Shown here one piece after another: positions 1 through 10,599 of a DNA stretch of 64,000 bases. The position numbers were made by a program, and so were the translations under genes. The notes beneath the pieces were generated by a model that was not told the DNA's origin, ran no database searches, and saw only the letters and a program-made list of their open reading frames with translations. Positions within the stretch are counted from its first letter, which is position 1; each line of letters starts with the position of its first letter. Where the stretch lies: assembly GCA_018389105.1 (NCBI GenBank), contig JACATO010000632.1:434001-498000 (forward strand), written 5' to 3'. The DNA is from Nautilus pompilius (lineage: Eukaryota; Mollusca; Cephalopoda; Nautilida; Nautilidae).

Positions 1-250
1 CTTATATATAAACTTAATGCAAATTTTATTGCTGATGTCTTCTGGCACGTCAAAGTCTCGAGATGGTGCTGTGCTTTTTAAACTCACATATTACTCGACA
101 AAGTCAACTGGCATCTGGTAATGTAAGATGTTTATCAGTTGATGATTTGGTGTGCGCATTGGTAAGTATTGGTCACTATTGGCAAATTATTATTTGTAGC
201 ATTAGGTTTCCTCTTACTAAGAAAAGAGGAACCTCATCAGTGGTGGCAGA
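1..250. other. Left edge, nothing assigned
   Basis: AT-rich sequence with only short chance frames. It may be the 5' flank or outer part of the hAT element that follows, but I see no terminal inverted repeat or 8-bp target duplication that would prove it. Confidence 0.4.
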
Positions 251-1660
251 CAGAAACTGATTCTAGTGGCAAGCTGTGCTACCATAAAGATAAGTGGGGG
301 AAATATCAAGAGTGCACATAATATGGCTTTACATACTTGATGATTGAGGACGAGCAGTACCCAGAGTGCATTTTATGTTTAGAACTGCTTGCACATACAA
401 CATGTAAAACTGAAAAATGTATATGCAGCCAGACACATTGTGATGTCTGTAGCAAGTGGAATATTTCAGCAGAAAGAGAATTGAAAGGTTGGTTGGATGT
501 TGTGAACAAACAAATGATAGTGCAAATGCTTAGTCTTCTTGCATTGTAGCAATGTGTCACATTATGTATGGCAATTTTTCTACTCCAGGTCAAGCTGTGC
601 TGTTGCCAAATAACACAATTATTGCATGGAGCATTGAAGATACTGCCAATGCCAAAAAGGTTCAGCAGTTCAAATGGGTTAAATAAACAGAACTTCAAAT
701 ATGAATTACACCTTGATAAGTCCACAGTTTAGCTCAGGTACTTGTATATGAGATACTGCCATGATGGGAAGTTGCATGATGGTATATAATTTTGCAATTT
801 ACTTCAAGCAAAGACAACAAGGAGCAAAATATTCTACATTTGACAATTTCAGCATGAAGAAGGGCTGCATCAGTGTATGTACAGATGGGGCAAGTGCTCT
901 GATGGGAATAAACACTGGACTGAAAGCAAAAATTCTGGAAGTGGAATCGAACTGCTTCTGCACAATCTGTTATATAGAGAAAAGCTCAAGCTTCCATGAA
1001 ACTTGAACTAAAACTTACTTATGTCTTACAAACTGCAATAAAAATAGTGAACTTTGTTGAGTCTCATCCAATGAATTCAAGATTGTTATAAATTTTATGT
1101 AGGAGATTGGGATCAGAAAATGACTTGCTGCTTTTGTATACCAAAATTTATTGTGCTATCTTGAGGAAAGATTCTGATATGTTTGTTTGAGTTGCAAGAT
1201 AAACTGGGCTTGTTCCTTCTTGACATCTGACCACCTTATGCATAACATCTGAACCAAGGTTTCAAACCTAGTGTATTTAGCAGACATTCCAGAGAAGCTA
1301 AATGGATCAAATATTTGATCCAAGGCTTCAACACAAACATTCTGATATTAAAGAACAAAATTTATGGATTCTCAAAGAAACTTGATCACCGATATGGGTC
1401 ATTATGAAAATTTTTCCAATGTTGACAAATTACACGGAGGATAATGAGTGAACTTGAAATGGGGAAAGTTGCTCATCATCTCACGGGCCTTGAGAGTCGC
1501 TTTAAAAAATGTTTTGAAGGGATTTGACTCAATAAATTTGATGGATTTTCCAGCCATTTGCTACCAGCTCTGCCAACAATCATTTGCTTGACCAATCATT
1601 GAAGACACTATTTGTATCCACCTCGCTAAGTGAGTTATGGCACATGTTTGTGTGTACGCG
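250..1660 (+). mobile_element. hAT/ZBED5-like transposase remnant
   Basis: Broken copy of a hAT-superfamily transposase of the ZBED5/GTF2IRD2 type, seen by reading through several frames. A BED-type zinc finger lies at about 320-470: the frame holds GFTY..., then PECILCLELL, followed by a degenerate CSQTHCD half. The start of the RNase-H-like catalytic domain lies at about 690-1000, with LDKSTV, YMRYCHDGKLHDG and VCTDGASALMGINTGLKAKILEVES. The VCTDGA..M.G...G..AKI pattern is diagnostic of this family. Further family-like blocks continue to about 1640 (NFVESHPMNSRL; a degenerate counterpart of the C-terminal dimerisation block near 1600-1640). The gene has many stops and frame changes, for example a stop after the BED finger at 549 and one at 1005, so it cannot be active. 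Established knowledge: these transposases cut and paste with 8-bp target duplications. Element ends were not located. Confidence 0.85.
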
Positions 1661-1796
1661 TAATGGGGGCATCAAGTACTACAGAAAAGAAGAAAAGAAT
1701 GGTCTAGAAAGCTAGCTACTGTAGTCTTTATGATTAATGCAAAAACCACCACACCTTAGTAATCATTCTGCGAAATTTTTTTCACAAATGTCTATA

Positions 1797-2413
1797 CATT
1801 CGACCCCTGCGTAATCGTGGTTCAGCATTCGTGGCCCCGGTTATTCGCGGAATTTTCCTTAGAACCTAACTAATAATTGTTTGTGGAAACCCCTGCATAT
1901 TCGCGGATTCGCAAATATCTTCCGCGATTTTTTAATGGCTTTTTCGTGGCAATATATATTTTTTCACGCTTTTTAACACTAAATTATTAATAACAATATA
2001 ATTTACTAATTTTGTGATATAAATACTAACGTAAATTCAGCAAAATATGAATATAAAATAAACGCTATTGGCTGGAGGTTTGAAAGTAGCCAATCTGAGA
2101 GCGTTATTCATTTCTCCTTGCTGCTGATTGGCTGCTGCCCATGAGGCGCTGTCTCATGCAGATGCAGCCCAGCAGCCCCGCATCATCCAAGTTTACTGTG
2201 TGTAGCTATCTCGAGTGTTTCGCTGAGTGTTGTATTTTTTATTAAATTATTATTATATATTTACTTATATTTTTTTTATTATATTTTACGTTATATTTTG
2301 ACGTTTATAGGCATTTATAGGCATTTTTATGGACCACGTCCAATATTCGCGGTTTTTTCACTCTTCGCGGGTGCTCTAGGAATGTAACCCCTGTGAATAC
2401 TGGGGGACAACTG
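1797..2413. mobile_element. pogo/Tigger-like non-autonomous DNA transposon
   Basis: A 617-bp element flanked by TA dinucleotides (1795-1796 and 2414-2415), the target duplication expected of Tc1/mariner/pogo elements. The left end CATTCGACCCCTGCGTAATC and the reverse complement of the right end, CAGTTGTCCCCCAGTATTCA, form diverged terminal inverted repeats of at least 25 bp. Further TTCGCGG-rich subterminal repeats occur inside both ends (1840-1935 and 2340-2375). The core carries no transposase frame, so this is a MITE-like internal-deletion derivative. The CAGTTGTCCC start with TA duplication is that of Tigger/pogo elements; the family call is from memory of that end, not from a search. It stands out by many CpG dinucleotides in a CpG-poor region. 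Confidence 0.75.
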
Positions 2414-4960
2414 TATATCTTTTTTGATAATGAGGATTTCCTATTTGGAATTCTTTTCTTCATATTTGGACCATACCCCACATAAATATAGTAATCAGGA
2501 AAATATGGTGGATAAAACTGAAAGATTTGCTATCATCAATATCACACACACACACCCCATTTATTCTATGTCTCCTTACAGAACTCTTTTAATTTTTCTG
2601 AAGATATTTTAGGTTAACATGTAGATCCATTAAAGACATCCAGCCATCCCTGAATAGTTATGCATCATATCTCTGCTCCAGTTTCTTGATATGTCAGATT
2701 TTCAGAACTTATGCTTGAATTGTTTATAGTGATGATAGTTTATGTCACACCATCTGCATTTTCTTGCCTGCTCCCCTATGTTCCAGCAGTGAGCATAGAC
2801 TAGATGACTGGCAGGGGTTAGGGAGCAGAAAGTCCCTACTAGAACTCTCTATTTTTTAGACATGGGAAGAAACTTATGCAGGAGAGTCAAAGGTTTGATA
2901 TAAAATAAGGAATATATTTGGTGTTTTCCCTTTTGATTTTTGACAACTTATTTGCATTTATATCATTGAAGTAAATGTTTCATTTTCAAATATAAAGTAA
3001 ATTACTTTTGGCTGACTATATTCATGAATATCCAAATAGTGTAAACTAATATTTGATAATTTTTTTTTAGGCATTCTTTAGTCTGTGGGCCTAAGCCAGT
3101 GGTTCCCAGTCTCTTCCTCATTTTGTCCTCACTAATATAGCGGCAAATTCTTGTGATCCCAACTTCCAGCACCATCAGTTTAAGCTTCAGGCGAGCATGC
3201 ACCCTGCTAGGTTTGGGGTGATGTAGTCCTGGAATATTAAAAAACCCAAACATAGTGAAGTAATGTGATTTCTGCATTCTAAGCCATAGAATAACTGCAT
3301 CTTGAGATGCTGATGTGAGACTGATGTTGTGCAGGACAATACACTGGTGAAGACTATGCTAAAGAAAATAGGTTGTGTGTGTGTGTAGATGGGTGGGTGC
3401 CATTTGCAGTTAAAAAATTAAACGTTGCATGATATTGGTCAACTTCATCCTTTCTTGTAGCTACCCCTAGTTTGGAACCCAGTGGTCTATGCAAAAAATA
3501 ATGAATGGTACCCAGGGAAAATGAATAGAGAAAAAATGTTAGAGTAAACCACTAGGTAAGACGAAAACAGAGAGATAAGCTGATAAAAAGATAAAGATTA
3601 TTTTAAAAATGTTTGATAAATTATATGGAAGGTTTGGTTTGACAGGGATTGTAATCTAATTAATGATGGGCCATTAACTCCATCATTGCAATGTTTATTG
3701 CTTACTACTCAGTCCAAGTCCTCTTGTGATGTTATGAGCAGAGTTAGCTGGTCTTTGATGATAGATCCTGATATTTTTTGCTTCAGTTTATGGAATTGAT
3801 GGAAGCCTATTTGCTTTTGGAGAATTAGTTTCACCAATGCATTTAGTTCTATTGTTGTTCTCAGGAATTTTTATTCTGAACCATTGGGGATGATGTTTTC
3901 ATCCCTACATCTGCACGGGGGTGATGATGGTTTGATTCCCTTGCTAGTTTCGTGAAATATTTTTCACACTCATGCCATAACATTAATGTTTCGGATCCAT
4001 ATCGATTTCTCATTATTATTTGGAAGGTTTGCTTTTATGGAGATTACATCCGGAGTTAGTAGTCCACCATTAACTAACTTTGATAATCTTTATCAAATTT
4101 AGGTCTTTGCTTTGAATGAATTCTCAAAGTAGACAAGAATTAAGTATACTAATTTTGAAGATTACTTTAATTATTACAGGAATTTTTTTTAAAAAATCTT
4201 TTTGATCAACTTCCAGATTACTTAATGTGGAGAAGAATAATGGTATTATTGAAACAATAACCAGATATTCTGCTTGTATTTAAAATATGCTATCAAAACA
4301 ATAAAAGGTAAGAATTTAAAAAAAAAAAAAAAAATTGCAATTTTTAAGAATTTAAGATTTAGTAAGGAAGAAGACAGTTCTGGAATACCTTTTTGTTGTT
4401 TTTTTTTGGTAACATGAGGAAAATTTCTTAAAAATCTGAACTTAGATTTCTCAAAACATGCTTTTCTTGCAAAGAAAGGGAATCATTTCTTCAGGTTATT
4501 ATGGTTTGTGATGGACCTTACGATTAGCATTTTGTGATATTCCCATGATAAATCTTTGTTTTCGTTTTAAGATTAACAAGATATACAAATAAATACATGT
4601 AAAATGGAGCCGACTTTTCGATATCAATGGAGGTACATTTGATATGCATTTAAAAAAAATGATTTTTTACTCAGTTACTAATTGAAACAGATTATTTCTG
4701 ATAAAGAAGGATTTTTGTTAATAAATATCAGTTTTTTAATTCTTGGAAATTGAAAGGTAAAATTTAGGTAAAGGAAAAAATCACTTTCAATTCACTCTTG
4801 CTTTGATAAGATTTGTTAATCATAAACACTAAAAATTTATAGTGAAATATCATAGTTTTGAATCACCACCGATGAGTAGGTATAGATTTTTTGGTCATCT
4901 TCTAAAACTACGATGCATCATGTTCAGTAATCAAAGATAGAAAATTTAACCAGATGATGA
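2414..4960. other. Non-coding stretch, intron-like
   Basis: AT-rich non-coding DNA with homopolymer runs (for example the A-run at 4318-4334) and a short CA tract near 2543. A SINE-tail fragment is annotated separately at 2825. A phrase near 3640-3700 (TTGACAGGGATTGTAATCTA, then ATGGGCCATTAACTCCATCA) recurs loosely at 4035-4075, suggesting a diverged repeat. I see no exon. Confidence 0.5.
2825..2880 (-). repeat. SINE tail fragment
   Basis: The string AGTCCCTACTAGAACTCTCT followed by TATTTTTTAGACATGGGA matches the same tail found at 22,843 (AGTCCCTACTAGAACTTTTC, then AGATGTTGGG) and, more loosely, at 17,410 and 36,609. In all of these it is the 3' end of a minus-strand SINE, but here the tRNA-like head is missing or unrecognisable. 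Confidence 0.55.
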
Positions 4961-5725
4961 AGTAAGGAAAAAAAAAAAAGTCTTTCATAGCTTCTACAGG
5001 ATTTCTGGAGGGAGGTGCCTATAAACCTAATTTTTAAAGATGTATTTAAATTAACAGTGTCAATAACCATTGCTGTTAACTGATTCCATTCATTTACATT
5101 TATATTTCTAAAATAAGGAAATTCTAATGTCAACCCTTGCTGATACTTTAGACAGCTGCCCCATATTTATTTTAAACTTTGGAAGTACTGAAAGAATATG
5201 TAGCTGTTCAGGCTTCTAAATATGATTACCTCTCTGACATCTAATACCCAGAGTAGGCAAATCTATTATTTTTATTCATTCATCACATTTTAGATGCTGA
5301 AAACATTCTAGTGAATCTATGATGAACTTTTTATAATATTTTAATATCCTTTTAAATATAGAGTCCCTTCCTGTAGAATATATTGAGGACTGAACTAAGA
5401 GTGTATTATAGAAATAAAATTAAAGTGGCTTTGTATGCTGTCTGAATCTGGTTTCTATTGGAAATTAATTAGGAAAATCTTCCCACATTGCAGCTATGAA
5501 AAGTCTCGTTTGTTTTTATGAGTAGAAGTTGATAAAATGTTTGCCAGTCTTCAAAAACAGATTCAAGGCTAATTCTTTTCATTTTTCTCTGGATGAGGTT
5601 TTAGTGTGATTCTATTTCAGTAAAGTTTTCTATTTGCCTTTCTTCAATTATTTTACTTCATTTGCCAAATGATTTTGTGGCTGAACATTTGGAATCCATT
5701 TGCCATAATAAGAATGCAATTGTGA
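4960..5725 (-). mobile_element. CR1-like LINE, 3' part (RT C-terminus to 3' end)
   Basis: Read on the minus strand, this stretch keeps the order of the last third of CR1-clade reverse transcriptases. A thumb-region counterpart of the KW.(M/V).FN..KC block lies near 5,690-5,720, poorly kept here but clearer in the copy at 39,540-39,830. RFTRMFSASK near 5,290-5,330 corresponds to R.TRMIPGL, followed by degenerate YSGY..ER..YLEA pieces. Finally FRNINVNEWNQL lies at about 5,080-5,120, the family's NRVVN.WN.LP signature. Stops are frequent, so the copy is dead and presumably 5'-truncated, as is usual for LINEs. The assignment rests on recognised motifs, not on a search. Confidence 0.7.
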
Positions 5726-5950
5726 GTTTTTCATAGCACTGCATTGTGGGAAATCAGCAGATGGAAACCTAATTCAGATTGCACAGACAGCTACTTTAAT
5801 ATTGTAAAATTCTGAAATTAGTATGAAAGATCAGTTGTAATCAATGCTTTATTGATATATGGCATTATTGTTAAACAAACTTTCACTGTTTAAAAAATAT
5901 TTAAAATAGAATTAAGTAATATGTTGCCATCAATATGAATTGATATGCCA

Positions 5951-5973
5951 TTGTTGTTGTTGTTGTTGTTGTT
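5951..5973. repeat. (TTG)n microsatellite
   Basis: Nearly eight uninterrupted TTG units, followed by GTTCTTG. Confidence 0.9.
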
Positions 5974-8900
5974 CTTGTGTATTTATTTCTAGCAGAGCAA
6001 ATATTTAAGTACTAAACAACATAATTAAGATGTAAGGTTATCAGGAAAGTATTACACAGTAGAATCTTAAGCTCTAAAGGAAATCTTTGATTATCAGTGT
6101 AATAAAACACTTCATTTTAAACGTTTCTATGAAATGAGTTGTGGTGGAATGGTTGGAGCAGTGGTCTTACAGATGAGAAATATATATCAATCAATTTATC
6201 TTACGAAAACATACTTAAAAAAAAAAATGAAGCACTCACAGCAAGCTTTGTGCTAAGAGATAAATATATATTTAGTTTTATAGTTATCAGTCAGAAGTCA
6301 TTTCATTAGTTCTAGAGTATAAGCTTAAAGTTGTCATGGATTCCTTACCTCATTAAGCTAAAGATAATTAGGAGAAGAAATACAGGCAAATGATAAAACT
6401 ATTAAAAACTAAATCATCAGAATTGCCCTAACATTATGCATTAAAAAGTTGTAATGTTTTAATTTTGTTTTGAATGCTATTTTAACTTGCTTAGACTTTA
6501 ATTTCATAAATCTTTAACATATTTCCGTATAACTTTCTACAAAAACGAGCAAGGTTATATTCAGTAAATATTAACAGTATCTCCATCTTAAGGGAATAAT
6601 TAGCAGGTTTTACTCCTGACTTCTCCTGTTAAAGTAGACTACAGTAATTATAGACATACTGACTATATAAGATCTAAATTAAATATTTGTAGAATATTAG
6701 GGTACTGACTATTTAAGATTATTTATTTTTATATAAAAGATAAAAAGCAACATTATTATATATCTGAGTGGTGTTCTAAGAGAAAATTAATGTTAGTACT
6801 ATTGGTAATAATAATAATAAGTTTAGAAATTAAACGTGATCATCAGGGCTGATGTCTCACCTCTCACTGCTGTGAGGTGTCCATCTTTAGGCCCCAAAAG
6901 TCAGAACAGGGCTTCTTTCAACGAGAAGAAAATCAAGCATAAACACCTCACCAATCTTGGGCAGGTGGGTGGTGGTAGCTTTGTACTCCTTTATAAGCTT
7001 AAATATGGTGCTCTGAATTTATAACATGACTTATATGATTTAAAATGTTGTTTTATTCTTTTTCAAAATGCTCTTGTTTCTGACTGGGAAACCTGAAGAA
7101 TATTACTCAGGTCTTGCCTGTCTTTTTATGATATCTGTGATTTTCTAGTAGCTGAATGTTTGACAGTGGTACCTGACTATCCTTACTCGCTGTAATTTAC
7201 TATGTTTGACTCCCTCATCCACCTTTTATTTACTGTACTTTCTACTGAATCTTCTTTTTCTTGGCCACATCGCTAAACCATTTCTTATTCCTATTATCAG
7301 AAGAACTTCATTCTTTACCCATTTACTAAGCAGATATCACTGTATAGACAAGTGAACTGTTAAGACATTTAAATCTTAGTCATAAAAGCCAGGTTACACT
7401 AACGGACGCTATTATTTTAGAGCATTGATTTCGAGGTGCATTTGTTAATTATGTATATGCTTAAAAATGTCCACCTATGTTTACTGTTTCTTTAAAAACT
7501 AAAGTAAACAAACAACAACACATATAGCTATTTTATAAATAATAAAGATTTAGATACTAAAAAAATAAAATAAAGTTGGACAAATAAATATATTTTTAGG
7601 ATAAAAGTCCAAAATAATTTAGCTGCATCTGTGTGAAAGTGAAAGTTTACTGAGAGTAGGTGGGGTGATGATGACTCATAAGATATACAGTGTCTAAGAA
7701 AGTTGCCAATCTAATGATTATATACATACACATATGAGCTTACTGTATATCTTTCTATCTGGCCAGCTGGTTGTTGCTCAGACTGATAGGTGGACTAAAC
7801 ACAACTATCTGCATGACTGACTTTTATCAGCTGATGAACAGATTGTTATGGTACTATCTCTATTTGGTGTATGTAGGTATACTCTGGCCTAGACTGTTTG
7901 TTCCCCTCCCCCCTGGTGTCAAGTAGCATCCCCTGTCCAGTTCATACAGTGATGAGGTAAGTTTATAACTAGCTGTATACTCTGGTGAATTTCCAGATAC
8001 TCAACATGTAGTATAGTGTATTGAAGTCTTTAGCCGTGTTTCATTCCAGTGCTCTTCTGTATGTATTTTCAAGTCCCAATTATTAAACTATTCCTTCTCT
8101 TGTAATTTAATGAGCCTGGCTAGATCAGTAAGATGAATGGATCAGGAAGATGTGTCTCTGAAGATTAGAACTGTCTTCCATGGCAACCACCTCCCCCTTT
8201 CATCCATGGGCTGATATAACACTGTGACAGCAATGAGACAGTTCATTTTTGCTAGTGGGGGAGTACAGCATAGCAAACAAAGAAATTGGTAAAATTTGTT
8301 ATTAATATTTTATAACTTAAAAACATTTTCACAGATAAGATAAATAATCAGAAGAATGCCTAGAAATTTTATTTATTAACATCTTGGAAAATATAGCAGC
8401 AGCAAACTTTGGTTAATTTATTATCCCAAACATGCTTTACCTCCTGGGGCCCTTGAAAACAGACTAGGGTGATTTGGAAAATTAGGTGTAGATGAAAGAT
8501 GCTCTTTCCATCTGATATTATCCAAAGACAATTGGAAGTTAGTAGGAGTTGCTGAGGGACTGTCACACTGTCTGTCACACAGTGTCCAGCTGTCAGGTGT
8601 ATAGATGTACGTGTGCCTTGTTGGGTGAGTAGGGCAGGCTGCTGATGGTCTGTTTGTTTGTTGATAATTTCCTTAAATGTCACAGCTGTCAACACTTTAG
8701 GAGGACACGCACAGGGTTTGCGATTTGGAAACACCAACAATCAGATATCTTTTTGTTGAGAATTTCTTTTTATTTGCAGTGGATACTTACGGTGAATACT
8801 TTGATCACTGTCTGGGAAGGCTGCTTCCCATGGAGTGGGGGGGGGGATAAACCATGTCATTGTTTTTGTTTGATGCATGCCACAAAAGATGCATTATCTT

Positions 8901-9689
8901 AATGATACAGCAGCATTACATCCTTCCAGACCTGTGTCTTATATGGTTTGTTTCTGATTTTTGCTTTCCATGTCAACCATGTTTCACTCGGTTATTGTAC
9001 AGATGTGGCTTTAATATGTTTGTACTTACCAAAGTAAAGCAGAGATTATGTTACCTAGATATTTTTTTTTTTTTTTTTTAGTTTTAAAAAAAATTTTAAA
9101 AGAAAATTATAATTTGTGATCTTTTTTCAGTAACAGTAAACGTTAAAACATATTTTTGCTTTTACGTTGCCATTGTGTAAGTGTATAGTCAGATCGTCTA
9201 AGTCTGATGTCAGTAAGAGACGGACTATAGGCTGTGATTGTCAGGGATAAGGAACAAGGCTGAAGGGGTCCTGCCTGGTTAGGGTCTCACATCATCGGTG
9301 GAAGTTTTTAAACTACAAATAAACGTTCACTCAAGAAAAGACTTATTTGTGACATTGCCTATTCAAAGATAAAACACATTTAATCACATCTACATAAAGA
9401 TGAATTTTATGAATTTTGGTAAATTGATGAGTAGAAAGTGTGACCTTTATTGGGAAAGTCTGTCTGATTGGAGTATATTTTACCATTTCTCCAACTGCTT
9501 GCATCATTAAAGTGCAAGTTACATTTTCTCAGCAAAATTCTGGATGCTGTAGTAACTTTGAATATTATTAGTAAAAAGATTTAATCTACTCTATTACTAG
9601 AAAAAATTAACTTATTTGTGTTGTTAATTTATGGAAAATTTCAGTAAATATAAAATTTTGAGCATTTTCAAACTCGTGGGCAGTATTGT

Positions 9690-9830
9690 AGTCTCTTGTC
9701 ATGAAGACAAGTATATTAAAGCTGTATAGGATAATTTTGGATATTTTTATTACTCTCACTTCAAAAGAATTTGTACAAATTAAAAGATGACTATCTCTGA
9801 AATATCAGTAGGATAATATTGATTAATTAA
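9690..9830 (+). repeat. Diverged interspersed repeat, copy 1
   Basis: This segment aligns with 40,815-41,010. Shared blocks include TCTTGTCATGAAGACAAGTA (versus CTCCTGTCAAGAAGACAAAA) and TATTACTCTCACTTCAAAAG (versus TATACTACTTTCACTTCAAAAG). A third is AAAAGATGACTATCTCTGAA (versus ACAAGATGACCATCTCCAAA), followed by ATATCA in both copies. The two copies lie in the same orientation. I cannot assign a family; the low similarity suggests an old insertion. Confidence 0.6.
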
Positions 9831-10374
9831 TTCATATATGTATTTGTGATTTGTGCCTAAATCATACAACAATATGTTGAAATTACATGGGACTTCAATG
9901 TTCCTTTAGTATGAATAGCTAACTTAGCCAAAAGTCAGATGGCAGATCAAATCATATGGTTGTCATGGAGACAGTTTTGGTTTAACTCTCTAGTAGGTCT
10001 ATGTAGCCTGTAGTGAATGTAAAGTGATACGGGTGACTTGTGTTTCATTTAGTCATCTTTGTGACATTTTACTTCTGCTGATATCAGCTTAGAAGTGATA
10101 TGCTAATTTCTTTATTTTCAGTTCATTCAGTGAAAAGAACTCCATTTGTTTTGCTTTTTCTAGAAAGGGAAACAAAGCAGGGCATGTATTGTTTTATGGC
10201 ACTTTTCCCATTATTACTGCTTTCAAAGCTGGAAATTCTGACTACAAGCCTACTTACTATACCTTGTTATAATTTAACAGAGGCTAAGACCTGGAATATA
10301 TGGGCAGAAAGAGAGAAAGGGGTGGATGACATCAATGTGCTTGGTGCTGACCTAACCAGTGTATTGAAAGGCCC

Positions 10375-10572
10375 TGTAAGAACTCTTCTTTATAAGAGGA
10401 AATTAGAATGGCCAGTGGAAATCCACATGGCTGACTGGCTGGCAGGCAAAAAGAGAATGAGAAGAAACCATGCTAGGAGGTATGCCAAACTGAGCTGTTC
10501 ACCCTGCAGGAATCAAACTTGACTCCTTGACCTTAGTAGTCCAGTAGGCTACTGCAACCCTCCACCTTGATT
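10375..10572 (-). mobile_element. tRNA-derived SINE copy
   Basis: Read on the minus strand the head contains a good RNA polymerase III box B, AAGTTTGATTCC (consensus GGTTCGANTCC), about 30 bases after a degenerate A-box region (GGGTTGCAGTAGCCTACTGG). The body with CATGGTTTCT and GCCAGCCAGTCAGCCATGTG is shared with the copies at 22.9 and 36.7 kb. The copy overlaps a 140-codon open frame (10,100-10,522, plus), which is therefore probably not a gene. It sits directly against the end of the Gypsy-type element. Confidence 0.75.
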
Positions 10573-10599
10573 TGTAAGACAGTGACAGATGCCCCCCAT

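Larger units (their letters stand above)
5726..10370. other. Non-coding stretch, intron-like
   Basis: AT-rich DNA without convincing exons. It holds a (TTG)n microsatellite (5,951-5,973), a (TAA) run near 6,806-6,820, a G-run at 8,837-8,845, a T-run at 9,062-9,079, and a small repeat/hairpin of TGTCACAC units near 8,560-8,582. A diverged repeat shared with 40.8-41.0 kb is annotated separately. The minus-strand open stretch at 8,369-8,740 has no recognisable domain and no splice context that I trust. Confidence 0.5.

Noticed and set aside
306-725. Minus-strand open frame of 139 codons
   Set aside because: It lies antisense to the readable hAT/ZBED transposase and has no domain of its own.
8369-8740. 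Minus-strand 123-codon frame
   Set aside because: Composition like translated non-coding DNA; no motif, no start context and no splice context.
10100-10522. Plus-strand open frame of 140 codons
   Set aside because: Its last half is the antisense of a SINE with a recognisable box B; the rest has no domain.
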